NCBI RefSeq assembly: GCF_003332305.1
Contig: NZ_QOIO01000021.1
Location: 39,699 to 103,698 of the forward strand
From: Microvirga aerophila
GTDB taxonomy: Bacteria; Pseudomonadota; Alphaproteobacteria; Rhizobiales; Beijerinckiaceae
Reading direction: 5' to 3'
Length of the DNA stretch: 64,000 bases
Part shown: one piece after another, positions 29,998 to 40,288 of the stretch
How positions within the stretch are numbered: the first letter of the stretch is position 1
Layout of the letters: each line of letters opens with the position of its first letter
Translations under genes and position numbers: made by a program
The notes under the pieces: generated by a model
The model's input: the letters and a program-made list of their open reading frames with translations, nothing else
Database searches by the model: none
What the model was told of the DNA's origin: nothing

Positions 29998-30645
29998 TTA
30001 TCTCGAAGCAAGGTCTTGATTTCTGGGAATTCTGCCCTCCACCAGGACCAGGGCGGCCTGGAAGGTCTCGTCCGCGTCCAGGTGGGTGGTGTCGAGGGTC
30101 AGGGCGTCCTCCGCAGCCTTCAACGGCGCGGTGCTTCGGTTGATGTCCCGCTCGTCCCGGCGACGGATATCGCGCAGGATCGTCTCGTAGTCGGTCTCCT
30201 CGCCCCGGTTCAGGAGTTCCCGGTGGCGGCGCCTGGCCCTCTCCTCGGCCGATGCGGTAATGAAGAGTTTCACGTCTGCCTGAGGGCACACAACGGTTCC
30301 GATGTCCCGTCCGTCGAGCACGGCTCCGGGCTCCTGGACGCCGAATTGCCGTTGGAACGCCAGAAGCGCATCCCGAACAGGCTGGTAGGCCGACACGACC
30401 GAGGCGGCTTCCCCCATCTCGGCGCCCCGCAGACGCGGGTCGTCCAGGTGAGAAACATCGAGGTTCTCTGCCGCGACGGTCGCCGCGTCCCGATCCGTCA
30501 GGGGCGTACCCTGGTCCAGAAGGACGCGGGCCACGGCCCGATACAGGAGGCCCGTGTCCAGATGCTCCAGGCCGAAATGGTCCGCGAGCCGCTTGCCCAG
30601 GGTGCCTTTGCCCGACGCTGCGGGCCCGTCGATCGCGATGATCAT
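29998..30645 (-). CDS. cmk: Cytidylate kinase
   Basis: Phosphorylates CMP and dCMP. 215 residues; P-loop AIDGPAASGKGTLGKRLA at 4-21, the DGRDIGTVVCP segment, the CMP-binding RDIRRRDERD region and the long mid-domain of bacterial Cmk. Immediately downstream of aroA (seven-base gap), the standard aroA-cmk pair; the rpsA that often follows in alphaproteobacteria is missing here. Confidence 0.97.
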   Translation of the reverse strand: MIIAIDGPAASGKGTLGKRLADHFGLEHLDTGLLYRAVARVLLDQGTPLTDRDAATVAAENLDVSHLDDPRLRGAEMGEAASVVSAYQPVRDALLAFQRQFGVQEPGAVLDGRDIGTVVCPQADVKLFITASAEERARRRHRELLNRGEETDYETILRDIRRRDERDINRSTAPLKAAEDALTLDTTHLDADETFQAALVLVEGRIPRNQDLASR

Positions 30646-30652
30646 GAACGTC

Positions 30653-32035
<1,383 letters not shown>

Positions 32036-32169
32036 CTAACACGGGCTTTCGATGCCGTCATCCCGAAGCTGGCGCGACTTCGGTCATGTGTTGCAATTTC
32101 CCATTTGACAAGGCATGCGCTCATGACTAACGGAGCGTTCCCATCTATCCACCATGAAGGCAGTCACCC

Positions 32170-32556
32170 GTGGCCAAACCGGAACTCGGCTTGAAGCGCC
32201 AGTGCATGAGCTGCGGCGCGAAATTCTACGACCTCACCAAGGACCCGGCGGTCTGCCCGAAATGCGGCACGGTCTTCCAGGCCGTCGCCATGAGCCGCGC
32301 TGCCCCGCCGGTGGTGGCGCGCGCCGCCGCCGCTCCGGACGACGACGAGGCAGAGCTCGAGGTGGCCGGCCCGGAGATGGTCTCCCTCGATGAGGTCGAG
32401 GCCGGCGAGGCCGAGAAGGATCTGCCGACCGACGACGATATCGATGTGGGCGATGACGTCGCCGACGACGATACGTTCCTCGAGGACGAAGAAGAAGGTG
32501 ACGACGACGTGTCCGACCTGATCGATGGCGATCTGGAGGACGACGAAGAGGCTTGA
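32170..32556 (+). CDS. TIGR02300 family zinc-ribbon/acidic protein
   Basis: 128 residues: an N-terminal zinc ribbon with two CxxC pairs (CMSC, CPKC) and the FYDL segment of the TIGR02300/'FYDLN acid' family, then a strongly acidic, disordered tail (DDDIDVGDDVADDD-type runs, net charge very negative). Start GTG 32170, the only suitable start before MAKPEL. Alphaproteobacteria-restricted, function unknown. The family usually sits next to aroA, as here, and beside tRNA-Ala. Confidence 0.9.
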   Translation: MAKPELGLKRQCMSCGAKFYDLTKDPAVCPKCGTVFQAVAMSRAAPPVVARAAAAPDDDEAELEVAGPEMVSLDEVEAGEAEKDLPTDDDIDVGDDVADDDTFLEDEEEGDDDVSDLIDGDLEDDEEA

Positions 32557-32638
32557 GTCTCTCGCCGGACACGACTATAGAGACGCCGCTGCTTCGGCGG
32601 CGACCCTTTCCGCGATGCCCCAACATCGCGGCCAGCGT

Positions 32639-32714
<76 letters not shown>

Positions 32715-32744
32715 AATTCTCTCGAGGACATTCCGCCGAAAATA

Positions 32745-32765
32745 GCCGCCTCAGGGCGGCTTTTT
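32745..32765 (+). terminator. Terminator of tRNA-Ala
   Basis: Stem GCCGCC (32745-32750) and GGCGGC (32755-32760), loop TCAG, followed by TTTTTG. Classical factor-independent terminator on the plus strand, 30 bases after the tRNA. Confidence 0.9.
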
Positions 32766-32798
32766 GTTTGGCTGTCGGCGGAGCCCCGCGGACAACGA

Positions 32799-32826
32799 AA
32801 CAGGCCCGGGTTGCCCCGGGCCTGTT
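32799..32826 (-). terminator. Terminator of the porin gene
   Basis: Perfect 12-base stem AACAGGCCCGGG (32799-32810) and CCCGGGCCTGTT (32815-32826), four-base loop, 21 bases past the porin stop. On the minus strand it ends in TTTCGTT, a weak T-run. Confidence 0.75.
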
Positions 32827-32847
32827 CAACGGCGGAAAAGCCGATTT

Positions 32848-33651
32848 TCAGTAGGTGCCGAACTTGAAGTTCAGCTTGGCGCGAGCCACGAAGAACTCGC
32901 TTTCGTCGTTGCCAATGGCAGGCCTGAATACGTCCACGGGCGCTCCTCCTCCGACCGGCGTGAATGTTCCAATGAGGCCATTGGAATCATCATCGTCGTC
33001 GTCGAAGCTGATCCACAGACCTTCAAGCCCGAAGGTGACGGCCGAGGAGCCGAACCAGTTCACCGGCAGCGCCCACTCGACGCCGCCGCCAAGAGTCCAT
33101 CCGGTGTTGTCCTCCGTATAGGCAAGACCGCCGGTGCCGTAGACCAGAACCTGACCGAACGCCACGCCAAGTCGGGCGCGAACCGAGCCCCACCATTCCG
33201 GCGCATTGCTCTCGAAGACGCCGGGCGTGAAGGTGCCGGCAAACCCTGGAGCCGGCAGGAACACGGCATTCTGGCCCTCATCGGTGTCGGCCCATTGAAT
33301 GTCGGTCTCGACACCGACCACGAACGAGCCGATTTGGTAGTTGTAGCCGATCTGTCCGCCGCCGGTGAAGCCGCCTTCATTGTTGTTCTGGAAGAGAAGC
33401 GTGCCTGCCAGGCCTGGCGTGGCGGGCCCAGGCGTCAGAACCACGGATTCTTCGTCGTCCTCGCGCCATCCCCAACCTGCATTCACACCGGCATAGAAAC
33501 CTGTCCATGTGAAGATTGGTACCGGTGCGATCATCGGAGCCGGCGGGGCGGCCCGTACTGGCAGATCCGCAGCTGATGCGGCGGAGACTGCAAGGGCGGT
33601 CGTTGCTGTACCCGCAAGAAGACTGAGAATGTATTTTCTCATCATCGTCAT
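32848..33651 (-). CDS. Omp31/RopB-type outer-membrane beta-barrel protein
   Basis: 267 residues: signal peptide (about 1-28, SAASAADLPVRAAPPAP), then the proline-rich linker and FTWTGFYAGVNAGWGW block typical of Rhizobiales Omp31/RopB-like porins, and a barrel of alternating strands ending in aromatic/hydrophobic ARAKLNFKFGTY with terminal Tyr, as required for outer-membrane assembly. Start: ATG 33651 or one of two further ATGs within three codons. Followed by its own hairpin. Abundant surface protein; possible pore, precise solute unknown. Confidence 0.88.
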   Translation of the reverse strand: MTMMRKYILSLLAGTATTALAVSAASAADLPVRAAPPAPMIAPVPIFTWTGFYAGVNAGWGWREDDEESVVLTPGPATPGLAGTLLFQNNNEGGFTGGGQIGYNYQIGSFVVGVETDIQWADTDEGQNAVFLPAPGFAGTFTPGVFESNAPEWWGSVRARLGVAFGQVLVYGTGGLAYTEDNTGWTLGGGVEWALPVNWFGSSAVTFGLEGLWISFDDDDDDSNGLIGTFTPVGGGAPVDVFRPAIGNDESEFFVARAKLNFKFGTY

Positions 33652-33843
33652 CCCTTGTGCGATAAGTCGCCATGATACTGTATGAGGTGTCGACGCAGTA
33701 AATCTATTGTATGGCTGCAACACCCCTGTGTTTGTTGGCCTCAAGATGACTATCCGACGGGGTACTACTTCGGAGAAATAAGTAATCAATGATATGAAAT
33801 CTAACCTACCTTAGGTATAATTTTAGCAAATACATTGCGTTGA

Positions 33844-33872
33844 TTGACAGGTCATTGCCTCTGTGTCGTAAT
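33844..33872 (+). promoter_or_regulatory. Sigma-70-like promoter of candidate small RNA
   Basis: TTGACA (33844-33849) is a perfect -35; after 17 bases comes CGTAAT (33867-33872), four of six matches to TATAAT. Start expected near 33879. It lies in the low-GC gap upstream of the porin and reads away from it, toward a terminator 44 bases on. Confidence 0.6.
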
Positions 33873-33878
33873 CCTCAT

Positions 33879-33940
33879 GTTTTCGGATCTTCCGAAGGCG
33901 AGGAGATAACTTCGACCCTGCCCATTGGGCAGGGTTTTTT
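33879..33940 (+). ncRNA. Candidate intergenic small RNA, about 62 nt
   Basis: Between porin and hypothetical gene (gap 33652-33961). A promoter-like TTGACA/CGTAAT pair is followed by a six-base hairpin TTCGGA-TCT-TCCGAA (33882-33896), an unpaired GGCGAGGAGATAA segment and a strong terminator. Both flanking genes are on the minus strand, so this terminator serves neither. No tRNA or known Rhizobiales RNA family was recognised; an Hfq-type regulatory RNA is a plausible guess. The unpaired GGAGATAA could also be a ribosome site for a very short peptide, but no good ATG follows. Confidence 0.5.
33916..33940 (+). terminator. Plus-strand terminator of the candidate small RNA
   Basis: CCCTGCCC (33916-33923), loop ATT, GGGCAGGG (33927-33934), then six T (33935-33940). 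T-run only on the plus strand. Confidence 0.9.
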
Positions 33941-33961
33941 GTGGCCAAGCGCCGGAGCGTC

Positions 33962-34630
33962 TCAGGGCAAGCTGACCCTGAGGCCCGCGCCGATGAAGTT
34001 CGATCCTGACTCCTTGGGGGCAATCACCCCAAAGATGCCCGAACGATGATGGATGCGGGATACGAAGGACACGCCGGGAAGGGACGGGTGAGAGAATTCC
34101 GCCTCGAAGGCAAGGTAGTTGAGAAAGCGCGTCGGCTCGACGCGGAAGCTCCCCTCCAGCCGCGGCCGCTCAGACGCATAGGATAGCCCTTCTCCAACGG
34201 CGAGATTGACACTCAATCCGCGGAAGAGCGGGATCTGCCCGGTCCGGAACATCAGAGCGAGAGTTCCTTCCCAATGGTTCTGATCGCCGAAATGGCGCAG
34301 GGCCTGCCCCTCGATCTCGACCTTATTGCCATGAAACGCTTGATCGGTTCCGATGACCGGGATCGAAAACGACGGGATGAGAACCCTGCTCACACCGAGG
34401 CCGGCGAAGTTCGAGTCCTCAAACGTCAGGTTGCTCCTGAAGGAGCGCTCCGGAACGTCAAGCAGGTCGGTATTCGCCCAACGCCCGACATAGCCGGTCA
34501 GGTGCAACATCCGCTCGCCGGGCTGGGCATGGGCGAAATTGGACAGCGCCGAGATCAAGAGAAAGCTTAGCAGGACGGTTCGACAGAATCTATTCCGCGA
34601 TGGTTTGAAAATAACTCCGGTCATACTCAA
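33962..34630 (-). CDS. Secreted/outer-membrane hypothetical protein
   Basis: 222 residues. Signal peptide about 1-36 (VLLSFLLISALSNFAHAQPG). The mature region is rich in short amphipathic strands and Gly/aromatic turns, ending VSLP; a small eight-strand outer-membrane barrel (PagL/OmpW-like size) is suggested by its pattern: LHLTGYVGRW, GLSYASERP, RIHHRSGIFG. I do not recognise a family with certainty. Start ATG 34630 or ATG 34624. Gap 34631-34879 upstream is lower in GC and holds no gene I can support. Confidence 0.7.
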   Translation of the reverse strand: MSMTGVIFKPSRNRFCRTVLLSFLLISALSNFAHAQPGERMLHLTGYVGRWANTDLLDVPERSFRSNLTFEDSNFAGLGVSRVLIPSFSIPVIGTDQAFHGNKVEIEGQALRHFGDQNHWEGTLALMFRTGQIPLFRGLSVNLAVGEGLSYASERPRLEGSFRVEPTRFLNYLAFEAEFSHPSLPGVSFVSRIHHRSGIFGVIAPKESGSNFIGAGLRVSLP

Positions 34631-34879
34631 GTTCCCAACTCATCGATTGATCAAAAACTATGTGATACCGAGTAATTTTATCTTTGTTCTTGATGAGAAC
34701 CTCTGTCCATCCTGCTTCAAAAGGCCGAATGCTTCTAGATCCTATCGAGGGCTTGCGACACTGGCGTTTGGGGCGCTGGGGCAGGACCATGGGCATGTGG
34801 GGCGGAAAGGGAATTCGTCTTCAATTTTCGCCCGCCGGCCCTATGGTACGATCAAGACTGATCCACGAAAGCGGGAACG

Positions 34880-37081
34880 ATGAAACGCGTCCAGACGAGC
34901 GGCCTCCAGATTGCACCGGTTCTTCATGACTTTATTCAACGGGAGGCCCTGGACGGAACAGGCGTCTCGTCTGACGCATTCTGGACAGGCTTCGCCTCCC
35001 TGGTGCGGGAATTCGCGCCGCGCAACCGGGAGCTGCTGCAGCACCGCGATCAGCTTCAGAACAAGATCGACGAGTATCATCGTTCGCAAGGAAGCAAGGC
35101 GTTCGACCGCGCGGGTTACGAGAGCTTCCTGCGCGAGATCGGCTACCTTCGGCCGGAGCCGGAGAATTTCGCGGTCGCAACGCAGAACGTCGATGACGAG
35201 ATCGCCAGGATGGCGGGACCGCAGCTCGTGGTGCCAATCTCCAACGCGCGCTATGCCCTGAATGCCGCCAATGCTCGCTGGGGCAGTCTCTACGACGCCC
35301 TGTATGGCACTGACGCAATTCCGGAAGACGAGAACGCCGCGCGCAGCGGCGGATACAACAAGGCGCGTGGCCAGAAGGTGGTTGCGCGCGCCCGCGAGTT
35401 CCTGGATCAGGCTGCTCCCCTGGCCCAGGGCAGCCACAAGGATTCCGTTGCTTACGTGATCGAAGCCGGCGCCCTGCTGGTCCGTTTAGAGAGTGGGCAG
35501 CAGACGGGGCTGGCCGATCCCGCGCAGTTCGTCGGTTATCGGGGCGATGTGTCCAATCCATCCGCCCTGCTTTTGCGCCACAATGGCCTTCACGTGGAAA
35601 TCAAGATCGATCGTGCAAGCCCCATTGGAGCAGACGATCCAGCCGGCGTTGCAGATCTCGTGATCGAGTCGGCGCTGTCCACGATCATGGACCTGGAGGA
35701 CAGCGTCGCGGCCGTCGATGCGGACGACAAGGTGGTGGTCTACCGCAACTGGCTCGGGCTCATGAAGGGCGATCTGTCGGAGCGCTTCGAGAAGGGCGGA
35801 AAGACAGTCGAGCGCCGCCTCAACCCGGACCGCGTTTACACGGCGCTGACCGGCGGCGAGCTTTGCCTCCACGGACGCAGCCTCATGCTCGTGCGCAACG
35901 TCGGGCACCACATGTTCACCGACGCGGTGCTCGGCGAGACGGGGCGGGAGATCCCCGAGACCATTCTCGACGCCGCCATCACGTCGCTCATCGCCATCCA
36001 CGACCTGCGCGGTGCGAGCGGGGCGCGAAACAGCCGCACCGGCTCGGTCTACATCGTAAAGCCCAAGATGCACGGGCCTGACGAGGTTGCGTTCGCCAAT
36101 GATCTTTTCGGGGCCGTCGAGGCCATGTTGGGATTGGCCCGCAACACCCTCAAGATGGGCATCATGGACGAGGAGCGTCGCACCACCATCAACCTGAAAG
36201 CCTGCATTCAGGCGGCGGCCGAGCGCATCTTCTTCATCAATACGGGCTTCCTCGACCGCACGGGCGATGAAATCCACACCTCGATGGAAGCCGGCCCCAT
36301 GGTTCGCAAGAACGACATGAAGGCGACCCCCTGGATCAAGGCCTACGAGGACAACAACGTGGATGTCGGGCTTGCTTGCGGCCTGCCGGGCCACGCGCAG
36401 ATCGGCAAGGGCATGTGGGCCGCACCCGACAAGATGGCCGATATGCTGTCGCAGAAAATCGGCCATCCGCAATCAGGCGCCAACACGGCCTGGGTGCCGT
36501 CGCCGACGGCCGCAACCCTGCATGCGCTCCACTACCATCAGGTCGACGTGCAGGCGCGCCAGGGCGAACTGAAGCAGCGATCTGCTGCGAAGATCTCGGA
36601 TATCCTGACCATCCCCGTATCCCAGTCGAATTGGGCGCCCGATGCGGTGCAGCAGGAACTCGACAATAACTGCCAGGGCATCCTGGGTTATGTGGTGCGC
36701 TGGGTCGATCAGGGCGTCGGCTGCTCCAAGGTGCCGGACATTCATGATGTCGGACTCATGGAGGACCGCGCGACCTTGCGCATCTCCAGCCAGCACCTCG
36801 CCAATTGGCTGCGCCACCGCATCGTGACCGAGGATCAGGTGATGGAGACCCTGCGTCGCATGGCGCAAGTGGTGGACCGGCAGAATGCGGGCGATCCGCT
36901 CTACAGCCCGATGGCGCCCGGCTTCGACGGTCCGGCTTTCCATGCCGCTTGCGATCTGATCTTCAAGGGCCGCGAGCAACCGAATGGCTACACCGAATGG
37001 ATCCTGCATGAACGCCGTCGCGAGGCGAAGGCTGCGGGTGCGCCGGACCAGATCGAGGAGAGCGGCGTCAAGACCGCATAG
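34880..37081 (+). CDS. glcB: Malate synthase G
   Basis: Condenses glyoxylate and acetyl-CoA to malate (glyoxylate shunt or glycolate use). 733 residues, the monomeric G-type length. Diagnostic segments: [69 protein letters not shown] block (partly listed), and [13 protein letters not shown] near the C-terminus. No partner isocitrate lyase is in the window. A stable hairpin follows 24 bases after the stop. Confidence 0.98.
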   Translation: MKRVQTSGLQIAPVLHDFIQREALDGTGVSSDAFWTGFASLVREFAPRNRELLQHRDQLQNKIDEYHRSQGSKAFDRAGYESFLREIGYLRPEPENFAVATQNVDDEIARMAGPQLVVPISNARYALNAANARWGSLYDALYGTDAIPEDENAARSGGYNKARGQKVVARAREFLDQAAPLAQGSHKDSVAYVIEAGALLVRLESGQQTGLADPAQFVGYRGDVSNPSALLLRHNGLHVEIKIDRASPIGADDPAGVADLVIESALSTIMDLEDSVAAVDADDKVVVYRNWLGLMKGDLSERFEKGGKTVERRLNPDRVYTALTGGELCLHGRSLMLVRNVGHHMFTDAVLGETGREIPETILDAAITSLIAIHDLRGASGARNSRTGSVYIVKPKMHGPDEVAFANDLFGAVEAMLGLARNTLKMGIMDEERRTTINLKACIQAAAERIFFINTGFLDRTGDEIHTSMEAGPMVRKNDMKATPWIKAYEDNNVDVGLACGLPGHAQIGKGMWAAPDKMADMLSQKIGHPQSGANTAWVPSPTAATLHALHYHQVDVQARQGELKQRSAAKISDILTIPVSQSNWAPDAVQQELDNNCQGILGYVVRWVDQGVGCSKVPDIHDVGLMEDRATLRISSQHLANWLRHRIVTEDQVMETLRRMAQVVDRQNAGDPLYSPMAPGFDGPAFHAACDLIFKGREQPNGYTEWILHERRREAKAAGAPDQIEESGVKTA

Positions 37082-37105
37082 GCGTCGGCATCGAACATCA
37101 AGACG

Positions 37106-37133
37106 TGTGGCCGCCGAAGCGAAGGCGGCCACA
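37106..37133 (+). terminator. Hairpin after glcB
   Basis: Perfect ten-base stem TGTGGCCGCC (37106-37115) and GGCGGCCACA (37124-37133), eight-base loop, without a T-run. Probably a transcript end or stabiliser for glcB, sited just before the phoX promoter region. Confidence 0.65.
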
Positions 37134-37144
37134 TAACGGCAGCA

Positions 37145-37162
37145 CTGTCATTCAGCTTACAT
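37145..37162 (+). promoter_or_regulatory. Pho-box-like site upstream of phoX
   Basis: CTGTCAT (37145-37151), four-base spacer TCAG, CTTACAT (37156-37162): the first repeat is perfect and the second has five of seven matches to the PhoB consensus CTGTCAT-N4-CTGTCAT. It ends 45 bases before the phoX ATG, where a PhoB-activated promoter is expected. Confidence 0.65.
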
Positions 37163-37207
37163 AGAACCGTTCTAAACCGCTGACCGCCAAGGATGGAGAG
37201 GCGGAAC

Positions 37208-39175
37208 ATGAACGACACAACGACCCGTCTTCGCGCGAGCGATCTGGAAGATTCGGGCGATGTCGGGTGCAACCCGACGGAAAATCTCACCATGGGCGAA
37301 GTCATCGCGACGCGGTTCAACCGGCGCGATCTCCTTCGCGGGGCCCTGGCCGTCGCGGCAATTTCGGCGACGGTCGGAAACCGTGCGCTGGCGGCCAACG
37401 AACAGCCGGCCAAGAAAGGCTTGGCGCCATCCTTCGACTTCAAGGAAATCGAGGCCGGTGTCGATCACACCCACCATGTCGCCGAAGGGTATGACGCTCA
37501 GGTGCTCCTGCGCTGGGGCGATCCGATCTTTCCCGATGCGCCCGAATTCGATCCTGCTTCGCAAAGCGCGGATAAGCAGCGCCGGCAGTTCGGATACAAC
37601 AGCGACTTTGTCGGCTACGTCCCGATCGATGGATCCAGCGATCACGGCCTGCTCGTCGTGAACCATGAATACACCAATGAGGAACTGATGTTCCCGGGCG
37701 TCGGCGTCCAGGACATCAAGGACGTCAATTTCTCCGGTATGACCAGGGAACTGGTCGATATCGAAATTGCCGCCCATGGCGGCGCCGTCGTGGAGATCCA
37801 GCGCCGGAACGGTCGATGGGAGGTCGTGAAGAATTCCAAATACAATCGCCGCATCACGGCCGATACTCCGATGGACATCACCGGCCCGGCCGCCGGACAT
37901 GACCGAATGAAAACTGTTGCCGACCCGGCCGGCCGAAAGGTGCTGGGCATGATCAACAACTGCGCTGGCGGCGTGACGCCCTGGGGCACCTGGCTCAGCT
38001 GCGAGGAGAACTTCAACGGCTACTTCCAAGGCAAGCTCGCGGACAATCACGCGGAGGCCCGCAACTACAAGCGCTATGGTCTCGGCTCTCCGGCTTATGC
38101 CTGGGGCAAGTTCCATGACCGCTTCGACCTTGCCAAGGAGCCGAACGAGCCTAATCGCTTCGGGTGGGTGGTCGAGATCGATCCGTTCGATCCCACCTTC
38201 GTCCCAAGGAAGCGCACGGCGCTTGGGCGTACGAAGCATGAGGGCGCGGCCGGCATCACCAACCAAGATGGCCGGTATGTGATCTATCTCGGCGACGACG
38301 AGCGCTTCGACTATGTCTACAAGTTCGTCACGGCCGGAAAGGTCGACCCGGCGAACCGCGCGGCCAATCTGGGTCTTCTCGACGAGGGCACCCTCTACGT
38401 GGCCAAGTACGACGCCGACGGAAAAGGAACCTGGCTGCCCCTGGTGCATGGCCAAGGGCCGCTCACGGAAGCCAACGGGTTCAGGAGCCAGGCCGATGTT
38501 CTGATCGAGACCCGGCGGGCCGCCGACCTTCTCGGCGCCACCAAGATGGACCGCCCGGAGGATATCGAGGCTAACCCGGCCACGAACCGTGTCTATGTGA
38601 TGTTGACGAACAACACGCGCCGCAAGGATGAGCAGGTCGATCCCGCGAATCCGCGCGCCAACAACGCCTTCGGGCACATCGTGGAAATGATGCCGGAAGG
38701 CGGCGACCACACGGCCACGGCGTTCACCTGGGAAGTGCTGGTGAAGTGCGGCGACCCTTCGGTGGCGTCCGTGGGTGCGACCTTCTCGTCGGAAACGACG
38801 AAGAACGGCTGGTTCGGCATGCCGGATAATTGCGCCGTTGATAGTCAGGGCCGTCTCTGGATTTCCACCGACGGCAACAGCGCGAAGGCGACAGGCCGGG
38901 CGGACGGCCTCTGGGCGCTTGAGACCGAAGGCGAGATGCGCGGCACCTCGCGGCACTTCTTCCGCGTCCCGATCGGCGCCGAGATGTGTGGCCCGTTCTT
39001 CACGCCGAACGACGAGTCGCTCTTCTTGGCCGTTCAGCATCCTGGAGAAGCGGACGAGGGTTCGCCCGCAAGCTTCGACAATCCCATCACCCGCTGGCCG
39101 GACTTCAAGGACGGCATGCCCCCGCGTCCGTCGGTGCTCGTGGTGACGAAAAACGGCGGCGGCAAGATCGCATAA
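37208..39175 (+). CDS. phoX: PhoX-family alkaline phosphatase (Tat-exported)
   Basis: 655 residues, DUF839/PhoX family. The N-terminus has a twin-arginine signal (FNRRDLLRGALAVAAI near residues 38-53) with AANEQP cleavage region about 64, so it is exported folded to the periplasm, as known PhoX enzymes are. PhoX uses a Ca/Fe cofactor to hydrolyse phosphoesters during phosphate starvation. Visible conserved blocks: VNHEYTNEEL, GGVTPWGTWLSCEE, DDERFDYVYKF, and PDNCAVDSQGRLWISTDGN-type region. ATG 37208 with GAGAGGCGG upstream. A Pho-box-like site precedes it and a clear terminator follows. Confidence 0.9.
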   Translation: MNDTTTRLRASDLEDSGDVGCNPTENLTMGEVIATRFNRRDLLRGALAVAAISATVGNRALAANEQPAKKGLAPSFDFKEIEAGVDHTHHVAEGYDAQVLLRWGDPIFPDAPEFDPASQSADKQRRQFGYNSDFVGYVPIDGSSDHGLLVVNHEYTNEELMFPGVGVQDIKDVNFSGMTRELVDIEIAAHGGAVVEIQRRNGRWEVVKNSKYNRRITADTPMDITGPAAGHDRMKTVADPAGRKVLGMINNCAGGVTPWGTWLSCEENFNGYFQGKLADNHAEARNYKRYGLGSPAYAWGKFHDRFDLAKEPNEPNRFGWVVEIDPFDPTFVPRKRTALGRTKHEGAAGITNQDGRYVIYLGDDERFDYVYKFVTAGKVDPANRAANLGLLDEGTLYVAKYDADGKGTWLPLVHGQGPLTEANGFRSQADVLIETRRAADLLGATKMDRPEDIEANPATNRVYVMLTNNTRRKDEQVDPANPRANNAFGHIVEMMPEGGDHTATAFTWEVLVKCGDPSVASVGATFSSETTKNGWFGMPDNCAVDSQGRLWISTDGNSAKATGRADGLWALETEGEMRGTSRHFFRVPIGAEMCGPFFTPNDESLFLAVQHPGEADEGSPASFDNPITRWPDFKDGMPPRPSVLVVTKNGGGKIA

Positions 39176-39197
39176 TCCGTCGTTCCGTTACGAACGA

Positions 39198-39222
39198 GGG
39201 CGGCCAACGGGCCGCCCTTTTT
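39198..39222 (+). terminator. Terminator of phoX
   Basis: Eight-base stem GGGCGGCC (39198-39205) and GGCCGCCC (39210-39217), loop AACG, followed by TTTTT (39218-39222), 22 bases past the stop. Confidence 0.92.
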
Positions 39223-39253
39223 CTATTTCGCGCCGGTGAGTATAGATCAGCTT

Positions 39254-40288
39254 TTACGGCGCGAGATCGGACATCTTTGGCGCCAGCGCGTTCACCGCGC
39301 CGCCGATCAGGTTGGTGCTCAGCAGATGTTCCGTCGTCAGGCTGAAACGCACGGGCACCAAGGCGTCGGGAAGTGAGGCGATCTGCTCCTTGAGCGCGCG
39401 AGCGGCCGCAACGGCTTCGTCTCGCCGCACGGCGCTGAAACGCACCGCAGAGCCCGGCCGCACTTGAGCAAAGCGATCGAGATCGGCGCTGATCACCGTG
39501 GCGATTTTCGGGTAGCCTCCAGCCGTCTGCCGGTCGCGCATGAGAACGATGGGTTGACCGTTGCCAGGGATTTGGATGTGTCCGGTTGCTATCCCGTCGG
39601 ACACGATGTTGAAGCCTTTTGCGTGCTCGATCGCCGGGCCGGAAAGCTGGAAGCCCATACGGTCGGCCTGCGGGGTGACCGTGAACTCGCTGTCCAGAAA
39701 CGTACGGATGGCATCAGGCGTAAAGTAGTCGTCCTGCGGCCCGAGCATGACGCGGACCGGGCTGTCCCGGTCGTCTTCGTTGACCGGCAAATGCACCGGC
39801 GCGCCATCTTGCGCTTGAATGATGCAGGGCAGCCGGTCATCAGCCTGAAGGGCGGCGCCGTTCAGTCCGCCGAGGCGTGATCGAAGATGAAACGACAGGC
39901 TGCCGAGCTGGGGCTTGATGGCGAATCCTCCTGCGACGGCGAGATACGCAAACGTCCCCGTCCGGGTATGCCCGACCTGCGCCGTCTGACCCTCCTTAAG
40001 GATCGCCGACGTCCGAGGGGGAACGGGCGTGCCATCAATACTCAAAGCGCAGCCTGCTCCCACGAGCGCAATGCGAAGATCGCCGCCTGCGCATGTGAAT
40101 GAGCCGCCGAGATTCACGAACTCGATCGCGGCCACGCCGGGAGCATTGCCCACCAGGACATTCGCCATCGCCAAGGATCGCATATCCATCGCGCCCGATG
40201 GGGACACACCGAAACGCTGATAGCCCGAACGTCCCCGATCCTGCAGGCTGGTCATCGGCCCGCAGGCTTTCACCACGAGTTCCGTCAT
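39254..40288 (-). CDS. pxpC: 5-oxoprolinase subunit C (biotin-dependent carboxyltransferase-like)
   Basis: 344 residues, KipA/PxpC fold. Diagnostic: VKACGPMTSLQDRGRSGYQRFGVSPSGAMD at the N-terminus (given in part), LVGNAPGVAAIEF, and TGHIQIPGNGQPIVLM..GGYPKIATV near 240. With PxpA and PxpB it hydrolyses pyroglutamate to glutamate using ATP. It overlaps the upstream pxpB by four bases (ATGA). Lies between phoX and pxpB on the opposite strand to phoX. Confidence 0.92.
   Translation of the reverse strand: MTELVVKACGPMTSLQDRGRSGYQRFGVSPSGAMDMRSLAMANVLVGNAPGVAAIEFVNLGGSFTCAGGDLRIALVGAGCALSIDGTPVPPRTSAILKEGQTAQVGHTRTGTFAYLAVAGGFAIKPQLGSLSFHLRSRLGGLNGAALQADDRLPCIIQAQDGAPVHLPVNEDDRDSPVRVMLGPQDDYFTPDAIRTFLDSEFTVTPQADRMGFQLSGPAIEHAKGFNIVSDGIATGHIQIPGNGQPIVLMRDRQTAGGYPKIATVISADLDRFAQVRPGSAVRFSAVRRDEAVAAARALKEQIASLPDALVPVRFSLTTEHLLSTNLIGGAVNALAPKMSDLAP

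Noticed and set aside
33840..34049. 69-codon plus frame over the candidate small RNA
   Set aside because: It runs through the strong terminator at 33916-33940 and its start lies inside the promoter, so it is unlikely to be translated.
34590..34796. 68-codon minus frame upstream of the secreted hypothetical gene
   Set aside because: Overlaps that gene out of frame, lacks a ribosome site and has no known motif.
37172..39040. Minus-strand open frame of 622 codons across phoX
   Set aside because: Antisense shadow of phoX, His/Asp/Arg-rich low-complexity translation with no domain.
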